Source: Botryosphaeria dothidea (lineage: Eukaryota > Ascomycota > Dothideomycetes > Botryosphaeriales > Botryosphaeriaceae). Taken from it: a stretch of DNA of 64,000 nt. The stretch's first letter is position 1, and every line of letters starts with the position of its first letter. Under the pieces are notes generated by a model. The model had not been told where the DNA came from, did no database searches, and saw nothing but the letters and a program-made list of their open reading frames with translations. A program made the translations under genes and the position numbers. Shown here one piece after another: positions 54,898 through 64,000 of the stretch. The stretch is from assembly GCA_011503125.2 (NCBI GenBank), contig WWBZ02000016.1, forward strand, positions 2,480,001 through 2,544,000. Direction: 5' to 3'.

Positions 54898-57856
54898 ATG
54901 GTCAAGTCCTACGTGTAAGTTTGCAAGTCTCCGTTCCGACTGTCGCACAGATTCCGCTGACCCAACCAGCAAGTATGAGCACTCGCAGACCTTTGGCGTC
55001 GTGAATTCTGCGACCTCCAATGTCGTCTGGGCTCCCGAGCCCGCCGCAGCAGCCCGCACCACTGGCGCCGGCCATGCCTACGTCGCCGCCAACGAGGAGG
55101 TGCTTTGCTGGGATGTGAAGAAGGGCGAGCGGCTCAGCACCTGGCGCGACAGCTCCTGCTCCGCCGAAGTTACCCAAATCGCCCAGAGCAAAACCGACCC
55201 CGATGTCTTCGCCGTCGGCCACGCAGACGGTAGCATTCGTGTTTGGGATTCGCGCTCCTCATCCTTGATCATCAGCTTCAACGGCCACAAATCCGCAATT
55301 ACTACCCTCACCTTCGACGACTCCGGCGTGCGCCTCGCCAGCGGTTCCAAGGATACGGACATCATTGTGTGGGATCTAGTCACCGAGGTTGGACTTTTCA
55401 AGTTGCGTGGTCATAAGGACCAAATTACCGGCCTAAAGTTCCTTCAGGTCGGTTCTTCTCCTGGTGACGACGACGACGAGGCTGCTGCCGCTCCTGCTGT
55501 CGGTGACGAAGGTCCAGTCTTCCTCTTGTCGACCAGCAAGGATGCTCTGATCAAGATCTGGGACGTAAACACACAACATTGCATTGAGACACACGTCGCC
55601 CAGACTAATGGCGAGTGTTGGGCAATGGGTCTTTCTCCGGACGGCAACGGCTGCATCACGGCAGGCAACGACGGTGAAATCAAAGTGTGGACCATCGACC
55701 AGGACGGCCTGCGCACGCTCGCAAGTCAAGTTGGAGAAATCGCGGACGCAGATTTCCTGTCGGAACGTGGCACATTGTATCGCTCTGGGAAAGATAGGAC
55801 AACAGGCATCAGCTTCCACCCCAGGATGGATTATATCGCCATACACGGCTCGGAGAAGGCGGTGGAGCTATGGCGCATCAGGTCGGATGAGGAGGTGCAG
55901 AAAAGTCTTGCCAGGAAAAAGAGGAGGAGAAAGGAAAAGCTCAGGGAGTTGAAGGAGAAGGGTGCCGACGTGGACATGGCGGACGCAGACGACGAAGATC
56001 TCGCTACAGCCAGTGTTGGAGAAATCTTCGTTCCTTACGTCATTGTTCGCACTGGAGGCAAGGTCAGATCAGTCGACTGGGCGCGGGGAAGTACGAAGGC
56101 GCTACAGCTCATAGTATCGACCACCAACAACCTGCTCGAGGACTACAGCATACCCACGAAAGAACGCGCGAAGAAGGCCTCCAAGGAAGAACTGCCGGAA
56201 TACTCTCGATCCTACTCCGTCGAACTTCCAGGCCATAGGGCTGATGTGCGTTCCTTGGCGCTGAGCTCCGATGACCGTATGTTGGCATCTGCATCTAGCG
56301 GAAGTCTCAAGATCTGGAACATCCGTACGCAAACATGCCTACGAACTCTGGAGTGCGGCTACGCGTTGTGTTGTGCGTTCCTGCCAGGCGATAAGATCGT
56401 TGTGGTCGGTACCAAGAGCGGAGAGCTTGAACTATTCGACATTGCCTCGTCACAACTTGTCGACACCGTCCAAGCGCACGAAGGCGCAATATGGACGCTG
56501 GATCTCCATCCTGACGGCAAGTCTGTGGTTTCGGGTAGTGCAGATAAGACGGCCAAATTCTGGAACTTCGAGATTGTCCAGGAAGAGATCCCAGGAACGA
56601 AGCGGACCACACCGAAGCTCAAGCTGATCCACGCCCGGACGCTGAAGGTGAACGACGACATCCTGAGTCTCTGCTTTTCTCCTGATTCTCGGCTCCTTGC
56701 TGTGGCCACTCTCGATAACACAGTCAAAGTCTTTTTCGTCGACTCGCTGAAACTGTTCTTAAATCTTTACGGCCACAAGCTTCCGGTTCTCAACATGTCT
56801 ATATCAACTGATAGCAAGCTCATTGCAACCTGCAGTGCGGACAAGAATGTACGTCTCTGGGGCCTGGACTTTGGAGATTGCCACAAGGCTTTCTTCGCAC
56901 ATACGGACAGCATTATGCAAGTATCTTTCATCCCCCACCCTATCTCAAGGGAGGAGAACCACCATTTCTTCAGCGCCAGCAAGGATCGGACACTTAAGAC
57001 CTGGGACGGCGACAAGTTTGAACAGATCCAAAAACTCGAAGGCCACCACGGCGAGATCTGGGCCATGGCTGTCAGCAGGACCGGTGACTTCGTCGTGACG
57101 GCCTCGCACGACAAGAGCATCCGCGTCTGGACACAGAGCGACGAGCCCATCTTCCTTGAAGAAGAGCGCGAGCGCGAGCTCGAGGAGCTCTACGAATCCA
57201 CCCTCGCCGCCAACCTCGACGGCGACAACGCCGACGGCGAGAAGGACGATGGAGTAGGCGCCGCCACCAAGCAGACCATCGCGACCCTCACGGCCGGTGA
57301 GCGCATCATGGAAGCCCTAGAGCTCGGTCTCGTGGACCTGGACGTCGTCGCCGCGTGGGGCCTTCAAAAGGCCGCCAACCCGGACGTCAACATGGCACCG
57401 CCGCAGCGTGACCCCCTCTTTATGGCCCTCGGCGGCATCTCCGCCGAACGCCACGTTCTGAATACGATCGCGAAGATCCCAGCTGCGTCGTTGCATGATG
57501 CCCTTCTCGTGCTGCCGTTCAGCGCGGTCCCGGGCTTGTTCAGGTTCATTCGTATCTGGATCCAGCGCCAGTGGAACGTGCCGCTCGTCTGCCGCGTACT
57601 GTTCTTCATGCTGAGGACGCACCAGAGGCAGATCGTGGCAAGCAGGGAGTTGAAGACGTTGTTGGAGGGTATGAGGGGGGATCTGAGGCAGACGTTGGGG
57701 GGCCTGAAAGATATGATGGGCTTCAATGCCGCGGCGTTGAGGTTCGTGGGAATCAGGGCGGAAAGCGGGAAGGTGGTGAGGGTGGAGGATGTGGAGGATG
57801 CGGTGGAGGAGAAGGGTAAGGGTAGGAAGAAGAGGGCGTTTGTTGATGTAGCATAA
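54898..57856 (+). CDS. UTP12: U3 snoRNP/SSU processome WD-repeat protein Utp12 (Dip2)
   Basis: Nucleolar UTP-B component for 18S rRNA processing. Exons 54898..54914 and 54970..57856; 2904 nt, 967 residues (yeast Dip2 943). The first exon contributes only MVKSY plus part of Val. Two tandem WD40 propellers are visible, with blades such as VGHADGSIRVWD, LASGSKDTDIIVWDL, VVSGSADKTAKFWNF, IATCSADKNVRLWGL and VVTASHDKSIRVWTQ. A basic acid-rich insertion (RKKRRRKEKLRELKEKG) lies between them. The C-terminal Utp12 domain starts near AGERIMEALELG. The C-terminus is Lys-rich. Confidence 0.95.
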
Positions 57857-59444
57857 GTGTTGTGTTTCGTTGGGCGGATTAAGAGGGCATGAAAAAGATG
57901 GCGTCAAAGAAAGGATCTGCTGGGAAAAAGGATATCATATATTATTGCGTTAACTGAATATCTGTCCTGTTGCGTGACTTATCTGTTACTTTGACAGCTA
58001 TTCTGGTACCTTTTTTAGATCATAGCTGTTTTGGCTTCCACGTGCGTTCAATTTCAATCATCATGATCCGGCAGTTCGCCATCGGTGTGCTACATCACAT
58101 ACTACACCTGAATTATGTCAGTATTTAAAACGTTCCTTACCTTCAAGAAGATCCGGCAGTATCAACAGCTCCTCCATGAGCCCTACAGCGCCGCAAAACA
58201 ATATAATATCCACGAACGGAGCGCACCGGTGGAGAGTCCAGTACTTTCATTGAAAGTCATGAACACATTACCACCGGGAACGACCAAGCCGGAGATTTGA
58301 TAAATGATTGATAGCATCATGCGGTAGAAATGATGCTGTTCAGGGCCTACGGGGTTTTAGAGCCATCGATGATTGTTCCTTGAAGCGCTACACATAGCGC
58401 AACGCCCACCGGAAAGCCGGAAGCGGGAGATGTGGGAGAATAAGAACGAGCGTGAAGCATTTAATTAGGTCCTGAGAAAAAAGAGCAACAGTAATCTCTT
58501 TCGGCGAAGGTTTTCGATGTTCAAGTGTCGGGAAAGCTTGGTGTTAGAATGGAGAGGTCTTAGAAGTGGGGTTATGGCGAATTTAAAGTCCTTATGTGAC
58601 TAGAGTGTAGGAACGTGCATGCTGGAGGTAGTTTGAGGCTTTCCTCTGCTAACTTGAAATCAGAGATCCATGGAAGAAAAGTAGCATAGAAGCGGTTGAT
58701 GGGAAGCTAAACGGTCTCGTCACCGCGGAAGTAGCGGATTCATGGTGCGCAACCTAAGTTGAAATTGGGTTTCTGGTTGTAGGGAATATCTCTCACGACG
58801 TGCTCTACCAAGACTCTCGAACAGTATCCTCATCTGAATTCCATGGTGTATGAAACCAATGGAGCTGTCACAGGGTTCAGCACATTATGGAAACCCCAGT
58901 GTTCAATGTCGTTGGTAATACTCAGCATTGCTGGGAAAATAAAGCCGAGGACAGTAGCACTGGCACGTGTGAAGATTTTCTTTTGAGAATCTGTTAAAAA
59001 AAACCCCCCTCCAAATAAGTCGAATTGACTAATCCGAAAGGACGAAAGGACGATTCTCAATTTACAGTTGGACCTTCTCTAGCCAAGTGCTGATTTTGCA
59101 ACAGCAACGCTACTATCCACTAGGATAGTAAGCGTGATTTTCTACTTAATTGTGATATCAGATGGAAAAGGATGCGTGCCAATTAAGTGTCCCAAGAGTG
59201 GCAGCATCAAACCATGAAGTGCCTCCGCCCGCAAAATCGTTCTTCGTTAATCCACCGGAAGACTAAATCCTCCAAAACTCCGTCTTCTGTTAAACTCCGC
59301 AACCACCACTCGCTGCCCTATGCTTGAAGAGGAAGATGTCCTGCCCCGAGGAAGTCTCTGAAAGTATCGTACAGACAAATGTTCCGCAAATGGCCGCGGA
59401 AAGAAGGGAGGAATGAAGGGCGTACACCCATGCCTTCCTCTACC
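57857..59444. other. Convergent spacer, UTP12 / TFIIS
   Basis: 1.6 kb with no supported gene. A 61-codon frame at 58,115 has an ATG but no supporting signal. The sequence is AT-richer than its neighbours. Confidence 0.5.
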
Positions 59445-60407
59445 TCATGAGAACTTCCAGCGGTTGCCGCAGACAGTACACTCACAAAACGTGGTCATAG
59501 GTTCATCAGCAGAGCGGGTCTGGGCCTGGCTGTAGCTGACCTTCTTCTGGCCGCACTTGCCGCACGTCAGGCTGGTACTGATACTCTTCTCCGCCTGAGC
59601 GACCATGGCCTTGTTCATGTTCTCCTTCTCCAAGCGCTCTGCCTCAGCGCGGCGTTCAGCAGACATAAGTTCCTCGCTGGTCATGACCACAAATTTCGCC
59701 GGAGGAATCTCGCCGGACAGAACGCGCTTCCGCAGACCAGGATTGGACTTATTCTTGAGATTCTGGAATAGCGAGCGCATGCGTTCCTTGTAGCCAGCCG
59801 AAGTCTCCGGCTGGTACCTGTTGTAAGCAGCGAGCTCGACGTCGCGTGCCACGTTCATGACAGACTTCGAAGCTGCACGCGACAGTTAGTGAATCACTGT
59901 CCACAGGCAAGAAGCCGTGTAGTGGAACCTACAATCCTCAACCATCAGCGCTAGCGCATTGTACATCATCTTCAAGCAGTTATCCCGCGTCGTGTTGCCG
60001 GTAAGCCTCCACTCAACACCATCGGTGTCGACGCTGCGCTTGTCGAGCGGAACATTATGCTTCGGCTTGGGCTTCGCGGCGGGAACGGGCGAGGGCGCGG
60101 CCTGGGAGGCAGGCGATTGGGTGCCGTTTTGCTGCTTGGGAGTGGAAGCGCGGTCTGCGCCTGCCTTCTTCACGTCGGAGCGCCACTTGGAGACGAGCTC
60201 GCTGGCCTTCTTGGCGACGTTGGGGTCCTTGTGGGTCTTGAGCTTGTTGACGATGATGCCGATCTTGGTGGAGCGCAGCAGGTCCTCGGTGGCAAGCACA
60301 CCGGTGCGCAGATCGTCGAGCAGCTTGATCAAAGACGAGCCAGGTTCGCCCGCTGCCTGGGCCTTGGTGATGTTGCGGCCGTGGGATTCGACCTCCTTCG
60401 CGTCCAT
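59445..60407 (-). CDS. DST1: Transcription elongation factor TFIIS
   Basis: Rescues backtracked RNA polymerase II by stimulating transcript cleavage. Exons 60407..59933 and 59872..59445; 903 nt, 300 residues. The N-terminal LW domain (LIKLLDDLRTGVLATEDLLRSTKIGIIVNKLK...), a Ser/Pro/Lys linker, the central domain (RDNCLKMMYNAL, then YKERMRSLFQNLKNKSNPGLR) and the C-terminal zinc ribbon (CGKCGQKK..CTVCGNRW) with the catalytic acidic hairpin RSADEPMTTF are all complete. The start at 60407 is chosen because the longer upstream frame is compositionally non-coding. Confidence 0.95.
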
Positions 60408-60757
60408 GGGCATGGTGGGCAGGGGCTCAGGAACACTGTGACAGGCGGACGCGCGGGGTTGCGGAGGGATGTCGGGCGTGGAGGCCTGGTGTCGCGAACA
60501 ATGGGCGGACGTTGGAGGTTTGGAGCTTTCTTCGTGGTAAGGTTGGACGTTCACGGCTGCTTCCGCCGCGCTGGCTGATCCGCGGGGCAAGCGCGCGCTA
60601 GTCGCCACAATGCCTGCTAGCTTCTCGACCTGCCTCCAGACCCAACGTCAAGCTATCGCGAGCTGTAGCTTCGCGGCTCTATGCCTCTCGCAATCGCCCT
60701 GCCATAGCCGCCCCGATCTTCCACGCCCTGACGCTGCTTCAAACTCATCCGCGAGCC
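60408..60757. promoter_or_regulatory. Divergent promoter, TFIIS / EAF6
   Basis: A 350-bp spacer between divergent start codons; both products act in chromatin/transcription. Confidence 0.45.
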
Positions 60758-61510
60758 ATGGCTGAGAACGCGCCGCCTGCCGATGCCCAGAACAATGCCA
60801 ACTCCGAGGCCACGCGCGGCATGCCCTATTACGAGAAGCTACGACGCGACTTGCGCGAGGCACTGGCAAAGAAACGCGTTCTTGATACCGCTCTGGTCAG
60901 TTGGCGCGTCTTTTTGGCCTAGAATCACGAGTGAACTGACCATGAGCCGTAGAACACCATCGAAGAGAACATCTACCGCGCCGAAACGGGCTACCTCGAG
61001 GAAACAAGTGCTGGAAACATAGTGAAGGGCTTTGACAATTATATCAAGGGCTCAACAACGTCCACCTCCGGCGGAGCTGGCGCAAGCAGTGCCGCGCGCC
61101 GAAAGGCTGCCATCAACGACCAGGACCGCATATTCAGTCGCAGCTCTCAGAGCTTTCTCTTGAATGTACGCTCCCTCCGCACGACAAGTTGCTGTGTCCA
61201 GCACTTCCGGGGCATGGCCACGCCTAGTATCTGATATTTGCGCGAAAGCTTGGTGCTGATGGCAAGAAGAAGGATAGCAATAGCTAACACAGCTGCTTGT
61301 CAGGACTCGCCCGGTCCAACATCTGCGCAAACAACGCCCTCGCACGCCCCGACGCCAACGTCATCCTTCCCCGGCGCAAGTAACCATCCGACACCCGGTA
61401 GCACAGCCAGCAAGGCGCCCAACAGCAAGAAACGGCTGCCAGCCAAGGAAGATGAGGATACGGATGGGAAGCCGACTAAGAGAGGAAAAATCACGTATGG
61501 AAGGGATTAG
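60758..61510 (+). CDS. EAF6: NuA4 histone acetyltransferase subunit Eaf6
   Basis: Small scaffold subunit of NuA4/MYST complexes. Exons 60758..60895, 60953..61165 and 61304..61510, all phase 0; 185 residues. It has the conserved helix YYEKLRRDLREALAKKRVLDTAL and then NTIEENIYRAETGYLEET..GNIVKGFDNYIKG, followed by RIFSRSSQSFL and a disordered Ser/Thr/Pro tail ending in basic KKRLPAKEDEDTDGKPTKRGK. The coiled-coil plus FDNYIKG block is diagnostic of Eaf6. Confidence 0.93.
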
Positions 61511-64000
61511 GCACCCCGCTTGGGACTGTACAACACGAACTGGCGTTGCAGGGCATGGGAAAACACGGCGTTTGGGAGGGCAAATGTGGCCATCATCTGC
61601 GAGTTCGATACCCCGGAAGAGGCAGTAAATCAAAAGACTTTGGTTTCGAAGCGAAGAGGATCCACGAGAACTCGGGCCATGCTGATGTCATACATCGCAT
61701 TGCCTGTGGTCCTGGAGGATGGAAGCGACATGTGAAAAATGAAGGCTGACGCGTGAGGGTCAGAGGGCCGGCGATCCGAACAGCCCGATGTCTTCGTCGA
61801 ACCCCGGCCTGCCAATTCCAAATCGATGAAATGACAGCATGAAAGGGGCCGTGATGTCAGAGCTGTGGATGCGAGGAAGATGCTTAGGCGCAGCGGTTCG
61901 TGCGGACATCATGGTCCCTCTCAGGGGAGCCACAATGATGTGGAAGCTCAACAACAATGTGGGCCGCAACATGAGCCCGTGTACTTGGTCTGTTCGCAGC
62001 GCGAGATAGGCTCGTCTCATTTCGCCGGGGTGGCGGGGACCCTGGAGGCTGGTGACATTCTCCAGCAGGAGTCAGAACGAGGCGCGTGGTGGTGATGATC
62101 TTTTCCCATCCGGCGAGTCTGCTCCGAGTGAAGCCGCGCGCACGCACACACCCTTTCCCTCCCCTTCCACGGCGGATGGACCGGGATGGGGAGAGCAGCC
62201 ACACAGCTTCGCAAGAGCCAAGTTTTGTGCCTGCCCAGACCACTTCCCTTTGCGATACCCTTGGATGTACGAATCGAGCGGTTGACCCGCCTTTCATATC
62301 GGTCGTACCTGGCGATCACCTCGTGGCACTCCCGGGACCTGAGAAGTGCAGGTTGCAGCATCCCTCATCCATGTCTACGTTGCCCTGAGGGCGAATTGGG
62401 ACGGGCACTTTGGCCATCTGGGCCGCCCAGCGAGCACGAGCATGAGCGCAAAGAAGTGCAGATCCATCCGGGGAGCCTCAATCACACAACAGCGTCGCCT
62501 CCAGATCCGACCTTCAGCCCGCGGCGCTCCGGCACGCCGGCTGTCTTGGGGCCTACTTCCCGAGTGAAGGCCGCATTATGGGGAAGCGCAAATCGTTGCT
62601 GTCTTGAAGGAATGACGCGAGTTAGTAGGATGCGGCAGCTCGGGAAGACAAGCGCGCAAGCGTCCAAAGCGAAGGGAAGGTCTAACACAGGGGAGTCCTG
62701 ATTTCTGCACGACCCGCAGCAGCTCTTGCGTCCAAGCTCCCCGTCCACTCCACTTCACTCCACGGCAAAGGGAGGGAGGTCCACGTGAAGAGCAGCTTCC
62801 TTCGCGTATGGCCCGCATCCATGCCCCGCCCTATGCGATCGTGGGCACAGTCAGCAAGCTGGCAAATTACATCGACGATGGTGCCCCGAGCGCCGGTGGC
62901 AGCTCCACGGCGCAGCATGGCATCACAAGTACGGCACACCACCATCTCATGATTCCAAGACCCCAGTGAGCGAAAAGGGAAAGCAGCGATTGAGCAATGA
63001 CTTCGCCCCGAGCTGTCAAGCGACTCTGGCGCGCACGCCCACCCAGAGTGGCGGGTATGCGGGACCCAAAGGAGCCGGAGAAGCAACGAAAGTCTGTTCT
63101 CCAGTGTTATCCGCGCCGTTCGACCATTGCGGCGGGGCGCCCTGCCAACAGCTGTCTTGCCATGTTGGTGCAGGATGCCAGAGACACACGTGCATCATTT
63201 GCCCCTCTCGCCCACCGCTCGGGCCGAGGACAGACGGATCAGAGGAGGGGAGGGCGGGAAGAGCAGAGTGACAATGGAGCACGTGCTTGGCGCCCTTGAC
63301 GTCGTGCATCTCTTGAGGGCCGTAGTGCTAGCGCTTCCTAATGCCAGGTCTAGCAAGACAGGAATAATGGCTCGTCCGGATGGAGTCGGGGGCCGCTTTC
63401 TTTCTCGAGAGTCGAGTGTCTCGGATGCTGCGTGCTTGCGCGTAAGCATCGCCACCGCAACGACCTGCTGCTTTACTCTCCTACACGATTTGTAAAATGT
63501 GCATGTCTCGCCGGAGCGGCAAGCCAGCAACCAAACATACGACCAGTCTGGGTTGGCACGCGAATGGCGGCGCGGCACGTCTGGCTGTGCCCCAGAGATG
63601 CACCGACAGCAGTACCGAAAGCTCGCCGCCGCTTGGCCGAGCCGACTGCCCCGTCAGGGTCCGCCGTCTCGTGCCCATGCTCCGGCCCCAAGGGTTGCGT
63701 CGACGTGCCAAAGTGGTGAGCAGAAAGGGCTTGGGTTGAAGAGGGCGCTAGAGCGTTAGGCCGAACCGCTCAACCTTCCTCCAGAAAGTACGTACCACGC
63801 ACGCACCCCGGCGCCCCCGGCAAGCCACCACAAGTCAGCGATGGCCCCGGCGGCTAGCAGCAGCAGCCAGCGCGACCGGGAAGAGAGGGAGACAGGAGCC
63901 AGGGCAAAGTTTAGCTCCAGCGACTAGCGCGTGAACATGAGCCGCCAGCCCGCCCAGCGGCGGAAGGCTGGCTGCTGCGTGCCTACAGAGAACGCCCGAT
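61511..64000. other. Right-end region without a recognised gene
   Basis: 2.5 kb of GC-rich sequence with many overlapping short frames on both strands and no motif, tRNA or repeat that I can support. It may be the 3' flank of EAF6 plus a promoter of a gene beyond the window. Confidence 0.5.

Noticed and set aside
1..64000. CRISPR arrays, bacterial operons, rRNA and tRNA genes
   Set aside because: No regularly spaced repeats, no Shine-Dalgarno-linked operons, and no T-loop/B-box consensus in a cloverleaf context were found; the DNA is eukaryotic.

Overview
The window is nuclear DNA of a filamentous ascomycete (Pezizomycotina). The evidence is many short spliceosomal introns (about 50-70 nt, GT..AG with CTGAC-like branch points), typical fungal gene content (BtgE-type GH17 wall protein, ARG-specific mitochondrial carbamoyl-phosphate synthase, LCL3, ATG14, MSH1) and compact spacing. 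A Dothideomycete is my best guess, at low confidence. Nearly all genes had to be assembled from exons by eye; where exon lengths are listed and sum to a multiple of three, the model is frame-consistent.

Layout. 0-6.6 kb: PEX5 (-), then a 2-oxoglutarate/Fe(II) oxygenase (-) divergent from a Dal5-type MFS transporter (+). 7.6-9.7 kb: BtgE-like glucanase (-). 11.3-18.1 kb: ATG14 (-), a small conserved coiled-coil protein (+), a MITE-like inverted-repeat element, cytosine deaminase FCY1 (-) divergent from the type I DnaJ protein YDJ1 (+). 19-24 kb: GNAT protein (+), ribosomal P0 (-) divergent from TRM82 (+). 24.6-28 kb: thioredoxin reductase (+) and a mitochondrial RRM protein (+). 28-32.2 kb: an unusually long gene-free convergent interval. 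32.2-39.1 kb: NodL/maltose O-acetyltransferase (-), MSH1 (-) divergent from HEM12 (+). 39.1-42.8 kb: an accessory island with two LTR-retrotransposon fragments and a previously unlisted small secreted cysteine-rich protein. 42.8-50.5 kb: NSUN-type RNA methyltransferase (-) divergent from LCL3 (+), a candidate 42-residue micropeptide, CPA2/arg-3 (+). 50.5-64 kb: a short hairpin element, a small conserved protein, ARPC2 (-) divergent from UTP12 (+), TFIIS (-) divergent from EAF6 (+), then 2.5 kb without a recognisable gene.

Most of the window is housekeeping in divergent pairs that share 220-500 bp promoters. The accessory biology is concentrated at 39-42.8 kb, where a secreted 8-cysteine protein sits downstream of an LTR whose TATA box points toward it; this is the most interesting locus. 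Several splice oddities are also worth checking: a start codon split by an intron, a 7-nt exon, a GC-AG intron, and a CPS intron that lacks an AG where conserved protein sequence demands one.
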